This document shows positions 9,477 to 18,212 of a DNA stretch of 64,000 nucleotides, one piece after another. Origin of the DNA: G020354785 sp964521285 (GTDB lineage: Bacteria > Bacteroidota > Bacteroidia > Bacteroidales > UBA10428). Below the pieces are notes generated by a model, which was not told the origin of the DNA, made no database searches, and saw only the letters and a program-made list of their open reading frames with translations. The stretch covers positions 62,001 to 126,000 of the forward strand of contig CAZFQS010000005.1 of NCBI GenBank assembly GCA_964521285.1, in the 5' to 3' direction. Numbering within the stretch: the stretch's first letter is position 1; each line of letters starts with the position of its first letter. The position numbers and the translations under genes are program-made.

Positions 9477-9535
9477 ATTTTAATTTTTTTGGTTAATAAT
9501 TAAATAATTTCATAAGTCAATAAAATACTAAAGTA

Positions 9536-9610
9536 CTAAATTATTTAATTTGTAGGATTGTATATCTGGAAAATTGTACGTGTTTAGCATGACAAACTGG
9601 TTTTTTAAAT
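9536..9610 (-). promoter_or_regulatory. Regulon element A plus -7-like box
   Basis: Copy A of a 47-bp element (9564-9610) also found upstream of susC and two other minus-strand genes. It begins ATCTGGAAAA on the plus strand and contains GACAAACTG followed by a T-run. A -7-like box TAATTTAG (minus strand, 9536-9543) lies 20 bases downstream of its CCAGAT end, 59 bases before the start codon of the T9SS protein gene. Confidence 0.7.
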
Positions 9611-9728
9611 TAATCTTTCTTAATTACTTATAATTGCTAATATGAGTATCTCCGGAAAAATTATTAAGAGCATATAATTTTTATAAGTTATATTGCAGAT
9701 TAATTAAAATTAACTTAAATAAATCATT

Positions 9729-10208
9729 ATGAAAAGACTAATCACCTTATCAATTTTATTTTCTTTGATGTTCCTGGTAGTAAATACTGCATACACTCAG
9801 AAACTATCTGATAAACAAAGAATAAAGATCGAAAATGAACTGGAAGCTGTATTTGATGAGGCTTTAAAAAATGGTGAAAACCTGGATGTTGATAAAATTA
9901 CTCTTAGCGTTGATGATGAATATAAAACGGGTCATATTGTCAACGGGGCCTATTATAAATCATTTGAATCGCTTATACTGGTTTTTAAATCAGGTATTCA
10001 GAATATAGACAGACAGGAATTTAATATAGAGGAAAAGAAAATTACAGTTCTTGCGAAAGATATTGCCATAATATCTGCTGCCGGAAAAGCTAAAGTATAT
10101 TTGAACTCAGGCGAATCATTTAATGCAGGATTTGCGTGGACATTTGTATATAAAAATACAAATAGCGGATGGAAAGTTGTACATTCTCACAGGTCCAGTC
10201 CGCGATGA
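9729..10208 (+). CDS. Exported NTF2/SnoaL-like protein
   Basis: A 159-residue protein with a signal peptide (about 1-23, ending TAYTQ). The mature part has the helix-then-sheet pattern of NTF2/SnoaL/DUF4440-like folds: an initial amphipathic helix (DKQRIKIENELEAVFDEAL), then beta-strands ending in the typical WTFVYKNTNSGWKVVHSH segment. Such folds often bind small molecules or act as ketosteroid-isomerase-like enzymes; no active-site residues are identifiable. It is a single gene, convergent with the CotH-kinase gene. The fold call is fairly secure, the function is not. Confidence 0.65.
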   Translation: MKRLITLSILFSLMFLVVNTAYTQKLSDKQRIKIENELEAVFDEALKNGENLDVDKITLSVDDEYKTGHIVNGAYYKSFESLILVFKSGIQNIDRQEFNIEEKKITVLAKDIAIISAAGKAKVYLNSGESFNAGFAWTFVYKNTNSGWKVVHSHRSSPR

Positions 10209-10274
10209 GGTAATAATCACAAACTTTTGGTTGTATTTAAAGATTCTTATAAAAAAATAATAACTATAACAGGT

Positions 10275-12458
10275 TTATTGAACAATGAACCTTGATGTAA
10301 TAACCTCCCTTGTTTCTGTTTTTATTCTGGCTATATAAAGACCGGGATTAAGATCCTGCACACTAATATTTGTTGAGTACTTATTATTGACTGACATAGT
10401 TCTTATCAGTTTACCAAGGCTGCTGTATATCTCTATTTGCTGTATCTGCATGTTAGCTTCAATATACATGATCTCTCTTGCCGGGTTTGGGAATAACCTG
10501 CAAGTTATCTTTTGGGCAGATTCATCAACTTCGGTATGGATGAATTCGCCTGGCATATTATTATCAAGCCAGCTAAGTCTCAATGATATCCATGCTTTAA
10601 ACTTATCTACTTCCCCCTGATAAGTGTCAGGCTGGTAATCAACCTCGGGTGCTCCAACGTTTATTCCCAGTATGGGCCACTTTTCATAATGACGCTCCTG
10701 GGCTTCGTTTAATAAATTGTGTATGGAATCTATATAGTTATATATATAGTTTTCGCTTATTATAGTCTCCCTAAGGGTGAAATACCTGGTATTCAATCTA
10801 TCGGCAAAGTAAGGGTCCTCTAATAATCTCACCATCCACGCAGGAGGGACAGGTCTGGGGTTGCAATCATTTATTTTATAAGCCCATCCTGAACCATCTG
10901 TCTGGTCAACCAGGCATTCGGCTATATTTTTCCATGCCCAGTCAAAATCCCAGACCGGACCTGAATTCAAGCGTCCCCCTCTGTCATCCCTGTCCTTATA
11001 AAGATACCTGCTCTTTTTATAAGCGTCAACATCACGCGACAACTCACCAATAATAAAGTAATCGATAAAGGAATAAATATTAATAAATGCCCTGTAGCCT
11101 TCTGTTGGATGATCAAAATTATTTCCGTGCAATACGGTCTCAAAAGCATAGACGAAATTCTGAATATAGGCTTTCTGCATACTTGTAAGTTCATCTGGTT
11201 CAGGATCATGATATACGAAATATACCTCTGCTCCCGGCCGGTCAAAAGGCGGGTAACTACTCTTCCAGCTGTTTGTTTCATCAAAGTAGTCCGTTTTAAA
11301 TATATAACCTCCGGTAAGGCTGTCTCCGGCATTATCATCCGCGTCAAGCTTGGCAATAGCCACCCTGTTTTTGTCTCTTTTTATTTTTTCTATCAGAGCA
11401 TATATCCCCATGTATTCATTATTTACTAATACTTCACAGAAGTCGGCTCCGGATGAATAATGTCCCATCTTACGGAAAAGATGAAATGCAAGCGTATTAC
11501 GCATAAAGACCTTATCATTATAATTGGCCAGCAATATCCAGTCGTTTTCTGCAGGCATGTCCAGCAGGGGAACATTCAGATTATTACCGAGAGCATCCCT
11601 GGTTTCCACTCCATAAGGTTTCTGGGGGAGCCTTGCTGAATAAGAACCTCTTATTTCTATGCCTATATGTCCGTTGTAAATGTTAGCCTGATCAGTAATG
11701 TGATTACGCGCTGAAGGCCCGTTATGAATAATCTTCATATTGGCCGTTATCTTGGGCTCATCAGGTATGTCGGCACTATTTTCAGTAGTTATAATTACAA
11801 TTGGCAGGTTGGATGATGTAAATGCAGCCGGCGCCTTGAACCATTCGGGTGTATCCCTGTAAGCATGAGAAGTATCACTGATGCCTAATGAAAGAAATGT
11901 AGCTGAAGACATATCTGATGATGTAACACTCTCATTATGAACCTGGATTGCCAGAATATTTTCTCCGGGATTTATACAACTTTTATCTATTGCAAATGCA
12001 TCGGGAAGCCCTCCCTGATACATGCTGGCTTCATGTAAAGAATTTGACTCCTGATCGTGTGCAGGATGTTCTCCCGAAATATTGTCCCGTGAAATCTCAA
12101 TATCATTGATATAAGCTACAAAGGCATCATCATAATCGATGTGGAGAATTAAAGATTCAATATTAGCCGTATCAACAATCGTAAATTTTTTTCTTAAAAA
12201 AAGTGAAATACAGGGTTCAATTTCAGGCTGGCTGTCGTCTCCGTCACCATAGCCAATAGCTCCGGTTTGTTCGGACCATGTATTGTCATTAAAAGACAGA
12301 TCTCTCCAGCTATTTTCCGGTTCGGTGCTGCCTATAAAAAATCTCCATGTATCATTTGCATATATCACTGTTTCATAATGATCAATTTGTTCTGTCTGTG
12401 CAACAACAGCAGTACTGAATATTAATAATAAGACTGTTATGAATAGTGGTCCTTTCAT
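10275..12458 (-). CDS. Secreted CotH-kinase-domain protein with T9SS domain
   Basis: A 727-residue exported protein; the ATG at 12458 gives a clean signal peptide (MKGPLFITVLLLIFSTAVVA), while an upstream in-frame ATG adds 27 unlikely residues. Residues about 30-200 form a beta-sandwich (TWRFFIGSTEPENSWRDL...). Residues about 225-600 match the CotH kinase family: an IEIRGSYS strand, NDKVFMRNTLAFHLF, YALIEKIKRDKNRV, and the metal-binding DFDWAW (Asp504, Asp506). A T9SS sorting domain closes the protein (CRLFPNPAREIMYIEA ...). CotH proteins are atypical extracellular kinases; the substrate here is unknown. It follows the GH105 gene by 143 bases on the same strand, so it may be the last gene of the susC operon, or have its own promoter. 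Confidence 0.85.
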   Translation of the reverse strand: MKGPLFITVLLLIFSTAVVAQTEQIDHYETVIYANDTWRFFIGSTEPENSWRDLSFNDNTWSEQTGAIGYGDGDDSQPEIEPCISLFLRKKFTIVDTANIESLILHIDYDDAFVAYINDIEISRDNISGEHPAHDQESNSLHEASMYQGGLPDAFAIDKSCINPGENILAIQVHNESVTSSDMSSATFLSLGISDTSHAYRDTPEWFKAPAAFTSSNLPIVIITTENSADIPDEPKITANMKIIHNGPSARNHITDQANIYNGHIGIEIRGSYSARLPQKPYGVETRDALGNNLNVPLLDMPAENDWILLANYNDKVFMRNTLAFHLFRKMGHYSSGADFCEVLVNNEYMGIYALIEKIKRDKNRVAIAKLDADDNAGDSLTGGYIFKTDYFDETNSWKSSYPPFDRPGAEVYFVYHDPEPDELTSMQKAYIQNFVYAFETVLHGNNFDHPTEGYRAFINIYSFIDYFIIGELSRDVDAYKKSRYLYKDRDDRGGRLNSGPVWDFDWAWKNIAECLVDQTDGSGWAYKINDCNPRPVPPAWMVRLLEDPYFADRLNTRYFTLRETIISENYIYNYIDSIHNLLNEAQERHYEKWPILGINVGAPEVDYQPDTYQGEVDKFKAWISLRLSWLDNNMPGEFIHTEVDESAQKITCRLFPNPAREIMYIEANMQIQQIEIYSSLGKLIRTMSVNNKYSTNISVQDLNPGLYIARIKTETREVITSRFIVQ

Positions 12459-12601
12459 CCTGTATGTAAAATATATATTCCTGAAACAGTACGTTAATAT
12501 ATTTACGTAAATCGAAAGATTTAGTTTGAATAATAACATAAGATATTATTCTATTTTAGATACCTTAAAAATTATTTGCAGGTATTAATTTTAAAAATAT
12601 T

Positions 12602-13864
12602 TTAATCCTGTGACAGGTTCTTCTTAAGTTTTATAACTTCAATTCCTGCATCTATCACTGCACCCAGTCCGTGTGTTTCGTTCAGTCTGGCAGGACGGTT
12701 ATAATAGAATGCCAGATTATCTTCAATGCCTGTCCCTATGCAAATGTCTTTTACCTGTCCGTCAGGGGTTATCTTGTTATCTTTCAGACCTTCCCAGCCT
12801 CTTACTGCTATTGATCCGTAACGTTGATCTATCCAGCCTTCGTTTACAGCCCTGGCAATACAATATGTAAACATTGCAGTGCAGGATGATTCAAGGTATG
12901 AATCGGTTTTATCAAGCACCTGGTGCCATAATCCTTCGCTATTCTGGTATTTGGCAATGCCTAAAATTTGTTGTTCGAGATTTTTTATCAGATCATCTCT
13001 TTTCGGATGATCAGCCGGCAGTTGGTTTAACAGGTGAACCTGTGCCATCATGACCCATCCGTTACACCTTCCCCAGTGGGCTACACCGTTTCTTTCCAGA
13101 TCACTGTAGTAACAATGATAGTATAATTCTTTATCGCTATTCCAGAGGTATTTTGTAAAATTAAACACCTGGCTGATGGCATCGTCAAAATACTTGTCAT
13201 TACCGGAAAATTTGGCCATTCGGGCCAGGAAGGGAACACTCATATATAAGTCATCGGCCCACAAGGTCATTGCATGGGGAAAAGTCCTTACCAGTGTACC
13301 GTCATCTAAACGTTCCTGCACTTCACTAATGTGATGTGCTGTGTTTTCTATATATTCTTTATAGACGTTTTTCTTGACTTTCTGATAGACATCAATCATG
13401 CTTGCACCCATAGCTCCGCAATCATCCAGTTCTCTCATAGTCCATAATTGCCCGAAAGGGTAATGATAGTGAGGACGGTCGTTCTTAAAACGTTTCTGGA
13501 AGAACTTATAGTTATCCATGCCAAATGCGATATGGTTTGCAGCAAAATCAAAATATTTCTCTTCACCCAGGAAGTCTGAAAGATTAATCATAGCCATATT
13601 TAAAACACCATTTGTATAGTGCCATCCGGTAAGATGGCTTTTTAACCTGACCTCCACATCATCAGGTATATCTTTGGTTGCAGTATAGGTTTGTCTGTTC
13701 TGAATACCAATAAAACTGAATTCTGCATCTTTTAAAATATTATCAGCAATTATTCTTAAGATAATCTCATCATTATCATTATGCTGAGAATTGCAAGTTA
13801 GTACCAGAATAAACAAAAAGCAGAAAGTAAATACCAATTTCATAAAATTTCCTGTATTCTTCAT
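12602..13864 (-). CDS. GH105 unsaturated rhamnogalacturonyl hydrolase
   Basis: An alpha/alpha-barrel glycosidase of 420 residues that should remove the 4,5-unsaturated galacturonate left at oligosaccharide ends by PL11. Family-typical stretches are TGWHYTNGVLNMA, ELDDCGAMG, and TLWADDLYM, where Asp204 aligns with the catalytic aspartate of YteR-type enzymes; WGRCNGWVMMA and GTGIEDNLAFYYNR line the site. The hydrophobic N-terminus ends in FILVLTC, indicating a lipoprotein. An ATG seven codons in (13843) would give a tighter signal peptide. It lies 55 bases downstream of the CE12 gene and belongs to the susCD-GH31-GH106-CE12-GH105 series. Confidence 0.9.
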   Translation of the reverse strand: MKNTGNFMKLVFTFCFLFILVLTCNSQHNDNDEIILRIIADNILKDAEFSFIGIQNRQTYTATKDIPDDVEVRLKSHLTGWHYTNGVLNMAMINLSDFLGEEKYFDFAANHIAFGMDNYKFFQKRFKNDRPHYHYPFGQLWTMRELDDCGAMGASMIDVYQKVKKNVYKEYIENTAHHISEVQERLDDGTLVRTFPHAMTLWADDLYMSVPFLARMAKFSGNDKYFDDAISQVFNFTKYLWNSDKELYYHCYYSDLERNGVAHWGRCNGWVMMAQVHLLNQLPADHPKRDDLIKNLEQQILGIAKYQNSEGLWHQVLDKTDSYLESSCTAMFTYCIARAVNEGWIDQRYGSIAVRGWEGLKDNKITPDGQVKDICIGTGIEDNLAFYYNRPARLNETHGLGAVIDAGIEVIKLKKNLSQD

Positions 13865-13919
13865 ATGTTTTTAAGTTTAGTTAATTATTCACTTGTTATT
13901 AACCAGGTGTCAGCAACTT

Positions 13920-15290
13920 TCAGCTTCCATCCGGTTTGGTTGTTTTTGTAACCGGACTAGCCGGCAGGGACCATTCCTCGACAGGGTCAGGTTCAGCAGG
14001 ATTAAAAGGCTGAACATCATCAGCAAGATATTTGGCAATACCAAGCTTATTTGTCTTTATCCCTTCAACAACACACTTAGCCAGCTGATAGGCCCCATAG
14101 TTACTAAAATGAGAATTATCTTTATACTCTTCCTTTTGCCCCGGGAATGTTCCGGCAGGATAGTGAACAAATAATTTTTTTGAGCCCTCTGTTCCCATAG
14201 CTTCATAAAGAATCTTACTCATTTGATGCAAATCAATAAGAGCTACATTTTCTTCCCTGGCTGTCTGGCGCATAGCCTCCGGGTAGTCACCGTGGGTATT
14301 AATAATTTTGCCATTATCATCAAAATTGCGGCGGAGCATGGGTGTTACCAGCACAGGTATTGCATTATGTTTGCGGACTTCGCTAATGAAGAGTTTAAGC
14401 AGTTCTTTATAACCTGTAAATGGCTTAACATAGTCAGAGTTTTGAGGTTTCTGATCGTTATGGCCAAACTGTATAAACAGATAATCCCCGGGTTTTATCC
14501 CGGCCAGAATTTTTTTCAGCCTGTTTTCGGCAATAAAGCTTTTTAGTGTTTCTCCCGATGCTGCATGATTTGCAACTGAAATCTTTCCGGATTTAAAAAA
14601 GCGCGGCAGCATCTGACCCCATGCTGCCCATGGTTCATATTGCTGATCTGTAACCGTAGAATTACCTGCAAGATAAACTGTAGTTGCATTTTCCACCCTG
14701 GTGATTTCCAAAGCACAAATACAGGGACTTGAATTATTGAATTCAATGGTTAATTTTCTGTCCCAGTCATGGTGCCCCTGTTCAGAGGATTCTAATTTAA
14801 CCTCTTCATTATTATGGATTGTGCTGTACCTGACATTTGTAGTAAATACTCTTGTTTCAAATTTTCCTGCTGCTGTATGCACTTTCTCAAGCATTAATCT
14901 CCGTGATTCAGCTTTTACAGTCGTAATTGATTCTCCTTCATTATCTCCCATAATAACTTTCACATTGTAATTGCCCTCCGGAAGATCTACTGCGAAAAAA
15001 AAGGGTTTAATACTTGTAATAAAGTCAGTATACAAGGCATTATGCCTTCCGCGATCTACTGAAGAGATTGCTGAACCATTATCATAAAAACCAAAGCCAC
15101 GCTCTGTGTTGTAATGCATATCCGGTAATACCTGTATATAACCCCGTGCAACTTTCCCCTGCCCGAAGTCAAACTTATAACAAATTTTTTGTATATCACT
15201 CTTTTCTGATTGCGGGTAATGACCGGCTTTAATGTTTGATATTAACAATAATGCAGTGCAAACAGTATGGATAAAAACTAAAAATGTCAT
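13920..15290 (-). CDS. Two-domain CE12 rhamnogalacturonan acetylesterase
   Basis: A 456-residue exported esterase. Residues about 30-195 form a beta-rich N-terminal module (YKFDFGQGKVARGYIQV, with GNYNVKVIMGD) typical of the galactose-binding-like domain preceding some CE12 enzymes. The SGNH domain follows with AGNST (nucleophile Ser211), an AASGET oxyanion block, FGHNDQ, and DNSH (Asp391/His394). The C-terminal tail is proline-rich and lacks a T9SS signal, so it is likely periplasmic. It differs from the short CE12 at 666-1415 by this extra module. It would deacetylate rhamnogalacturonan oligosaccharides so that GH105 and GH106 can proceed. It lies between GH106 (35-base gap) and GH105 (55-base gap). 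Confidence 0.9.
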   Translation of the reverse strand: MTFLVFIHTVCTALLLISNIKAGHYPQSEKSDIQKICYKFDFGQGKVARGYIQVLPDMHYNTERGFGFYDNGSAISSVDRGRHNALYTDFITSIKPFFFAVDLPEGNYNVKVIMGDNEGESITTVKAESRRLMLEKVHTAAGKFETRVFTTNVRYSTIHNNEEVKLESSEQGHHDWDRKLTIEFNNSSPCICALEITRVENATTVYLAGNSTVTDQQYEPWAAWGQMLPRFFKSGKISVANHAASGETLKSFIAENRLKKILAGIKPGDYLFIQFGHNDQKPQNSDYVKPFTGYKELLKLFISEVRKHNAIPVLVTPMLRRNFDDNGKIINTHGDYPEAMRQTAREENVALIDLHQMSKILYEAMGTEGSKKLFVHYPAGTFPGQKEEYKDNSHFSNYGAYQLAKCVVEGIKTNKLGIAKYLADDVQPFNPAEPDPVEEWSLPASPVTKTTKPDGS

Positions 15291-15325
15291 ATTTTTTTTA
15301 ACAACTATTACTAAAGTCTTTACTG

Positions 15326-18172
15326 TTAAAATTCTAAAAATTTAACCGGCGTAAGAGTTACCGGTCCAATTAAACCTGATTCCCGGGGTGCCCATTTTGA
15401 TGCATTGAATAGTCCGTCTTCTCCCATATTTTCCCTTTTCCTTGCCGGGAAATTGATATTGTAGAATTTCTTCCATTTATGGCCTTCCCTGTCTAAATAT
15501 GCTATCCGGTTAGCCATCAGGTTTGATACTTTTATCTCAAGCAGGTTATCTTTTTTCAGCATTCCATAAGGTATTAAAATCCTGTATGGAGCTGTAAAGA
15601 GAATAGCCAGCTTTTCTCCGTTAAGTATTAATACTGCACTTTCGTGGACACTCCCTATATCAAGCATCCAGTTACCAGAAGCTTCTTCAGGCTTTGTAAA
15701 ACTGATTGTATATTTTGCAGTCCCTGAGAACGATTTCAGATCGTCACCTCCCAGGCTTGTCCACGAAGCAAGCTTTTTTGTTTTTATTTCTCCTGGAAGA
15801 ACAGGTCCGCCTTCAACAAAATTAATAGTCCACTCACCATTAATAACCTGCGGATCACCATCTATGGCGGTGTACTGATATTTAGATGCCTCAACTGAAT
15901 TTGTGAAGGTTTTTAATATGCATGATTCATCCGGCTGCAATTGAAGATAAATTTCGTTTATGCCGTCTTTTAAAATTCTGGTAGCGGTAATACCTTTTTC
16001 TCCTGATATTGGATTGAAAACAGCAATTGATTTTGCATTTGTTTGTACAGGTACCCAGCCATCAATTTCCGCTTCTCCCCGGTTAACAATAAAATATATT
16101 TTACTCTGGCCGAATTTTCTGCGTACAAATTGTAAACCTTTATCTGTCATAGATTCTCTCTCTACTCCTGCGGATGTTAACAATTTATTAAGGTCGTCAC
16201 CAAGCAAAAACGCTCCTTTGCCAATATATGCCTTTAAGATTCCTGATTCTTCAGCCTTGACAAAATCAAGCCTGTTCACCAGGTTCCTGAATTCTATTTG
16301 CCTTTTTTCGAGTTGTCCGTATCCCGGAACATCAGCAGGTAAATCTTTATTGATAATAATGATGGCTCCCTCTTCTGCCAGTGCAAATAATTTATTAAAT
16401 GTTTCAACAGGAATAAACCTGCATTTTGGAAGTACAATTGTTTTATATGTATTCTCCCCGGAGTGGATTGAACCATTCATATAATAAAGACTAATGATCT
16501 GGGAATCTGAAATATAATCCAGGGAATATCCATTATTGTACGTTTTTTCTGAAGCAGAAACAAATTCCGGGTAAAAAAACCGGGGTCCTTTAATGTCAAA
16601 ATGTTCAAGCATTGCTCTTCCCGGTTGTGATATCCTGTCATAAAACGGGAAATAGAGTAATATATCATTATCCGGCTGTCCGCTCTGAAGGAAGCTCTGG
16701 CAGCATGTAACATAATCATTTAATGCAGAAAAATCTTTCCAGAAGGTGTTGGTGGGACCAAAATGCACTGAAGCATAGAACATCCAGCCTGGCCATACTT
16801 CTTGCTGAGGTGAAAATGTGGTTCCATGATAAAAAATATGATTTACACCACCCAGGAAATAAAGGTCAATTACTTTTTTCACATCAGCCAGAGATGCCAG
16901 AAAATGCTCGTCCAGCCACGTTGCTGATTCGGATGATATAAGCTGTCTTCCTGCAACATTAGCAGCTGAGGAGGCAAACTTAATTCCAAGTATATTAGTT
17001 CCTTCTGTTTCAGGAATATCAACTGTTGCATATAAATCCAAGATATTTGCCGGCGAGCCGTGCGCCTGGTTCCTTGTAATAGCTCCCTTACTTTTTGCCC
17101 ATTCCTTCCAGGGAACAGTAAATTCTTCGAGGAGCAATTCCGAGATTGTTTGTCTGTAATCGCACAGCACACGAATATTTTCCCCGGTTGAATTCCCGGC
17201 AAATAGTGCAGGTAGATGATTACGGAGGTCATATCCCCTCCGGGTTTTAAATTCGCTGAAAATATTTGGCGTCCAGTCCGATTGACCATATGCATCATCT
17301 ACTTCATATGAATCATTAAAAAAAGCTCTTAATGATTGTACTTCTCTGCCTTCAAAGGCACTATCAAATTTCTGTAAATAGCTGTTAAGAGCTTTTTTTG
17401 AAAAATGGTCGATCACATTAGTTTCGCCTCCCGGGGCAGCCCTTTCCACCATTTTGCCATGCCATCCCTGAAATACAGCATATAATGTCCATTTTCCTGC
17501 TGGTGCTTTCCAGTCCAGTTTTCCCGAAGAATCAACTTTAGCCGTAAGGTCCGTTATGTCTCCTTTATCAGAATAAGCCATCAAAACATGGAGAGGTAGT
17601 GGTTTTTCAAACCTAACCTGGTCCAGTGCAAGCTCCTGTAAATTTTTAATACCGGCAAGAGGTTCTGCCAGTTCCGAGATGTCAACCGGTTTTCTGACTG
17701 CCCTGACCAGGGGAGCTTGTATATAAGTGACAGGCTCCTCTAATTCTTCACCTTCTTTTAATATATAAGTTTTGTAGGCTAAATTTTTACAGGCATGGTC
17801 TTCATTTACCCATTGGCCACCAAAAGGCCAGCCTGTTCCTGTAGCCATATCCACACCCAAATCCAGCCTTTTGCCTTCCTCAAGGGTATGTATCAGCATA
17901 TCCACCCATGCCTGCGACAGATAACTGATAAATTTATCTTCATACCCCTGAACTCCATATATCGGGGTGATTTCAACTCCTCCCAGTCCGGCTTTCTTAT
18001 ATTCTTTCATGGCAGCCGACAATTGCTCTTTATTTACGGCATTACCCATCCACCACCAGCGGGTCCAGGGCCTTGTCTGCTGATTTATACGGGGCCAATC
18101 CAGTTCAGATGAAGAATGGCCGCAGGCGATAAATAAGGCAAAAATTAGTATTATAAAAAAAAAGTTTCTCAA
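15326..18172 (-). CDS. GH106 alpha-L-rhamnosidase, lipoprotein
   Basis: A large GH106-type enzyme that removes alpha-L-rhamnose from rhamnogalacturonan fragments. The start of the mature protein (RPWTRWWWMGNAVNKEQL), GLGGVEITPIYG, and GTGWPFGGQWV are characteristic; the C-terminal part is a beta-sandwich (MLDIGSVHESAVLILNGE). No in-frame ATG exists near the beginning. A TTG at 18172 gives a perfect lipoprotein signal (MRNFFFIILIFALFIAC), whereas the longest frame starts at a TTG at 18268 inside the GH31 gene and adds 32 unlikely residues. I therefore take 18172, 40 bases after the GH31 stop. Length (948 residues) is within the family range. I did not assign catalytic glutamates. Confidence 0.9.
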   Translation of the reverse strand: MRNFFFIILIFALFIACGHSSSELDWPRINQQTRPWTRWWWMGNAVNKEQLSAAMKEYKKAGLGGVEITPIYGVQGYEDKFISYLSQAWVDMLIHTLEEGKRLDLGVDMATGTGWPFGGQWVNEDHACKNLAYKTYILKEGEELEEPVTYIQAPLVRAVRKPVDISELAEPLAGIKNLQELALDQVRFEKPLPLHVLMAYSDKGDITDLTAKVDSSGKLDWKAPAGKWTLYAVFQGWHGKMVERAAPGGETNVIDHFSKKALNSYLQKFDSAFEGREVQSLRAFFNDSYEVDDAYGQSDWTPNIFSEFKTRRGYDLRNHLPALFAGNSTGENIRVLCDYRQTISELLLEEFTVPWKEWAKSKGAITRNQAHGSPANILDLYATVDIPETEGTNILGIKFASSAANVAGRQLISSESATWLDEHFLASLADVKKVIDLYFLGGVNHIFYHGTTFSPQQEVWPGWMFYASVHFGPTNTFWKDFSALNDYVTCCQSFLQSGQPDNDILLYFPFYDRISQPGRAMLEHFDIKGPRFFYPEFVSASEKTYNNGYSLDYISDSQIISLYYMNGSIHSGENTYKTIVLPKCRFIPVETFNKLFALAEEGAIIIINKDLPADVPGYGQLEKRQIEFRNLVNRLDFVKAEESGILKAYIGKGAFLLGDDLNKLLTSAGVERESMTDKGLQFVRRKFGQSKIYFIVNRGEAEIDGWVPVQTNAKSIAVFNPISGEKGITATRILKDGINEIYLQLQPDESCILKTFTNSVEASKYQYTAIDGDPQVINGEWTINFVEGGPVLPGEIKTKKLASWTSLGGDDLKSFSGTAKYTISFTKPEEASGNWMLDIGSVHESAVLILNGEKLAILFTAPYRILIPYGMLKKDNLLEIKVSNLMANRIAYLDREGHKWKKFYNINFPARKRENMGEDGLFNASKWAPRESGLIGPVTLTPVKFLEF

Positions 18173-18212
18173 ATCACACAGTTTAAAGATTTTCCTCAGC
18201 TCTTTCCATATT

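Noticed and set aside
15960..16484. 174-codon plus-strand frame opposite the GH106 gene
   Set aside because: It is an antisense shadow; its translation has no family likeness and the opposite strand encodes a clear GH106.
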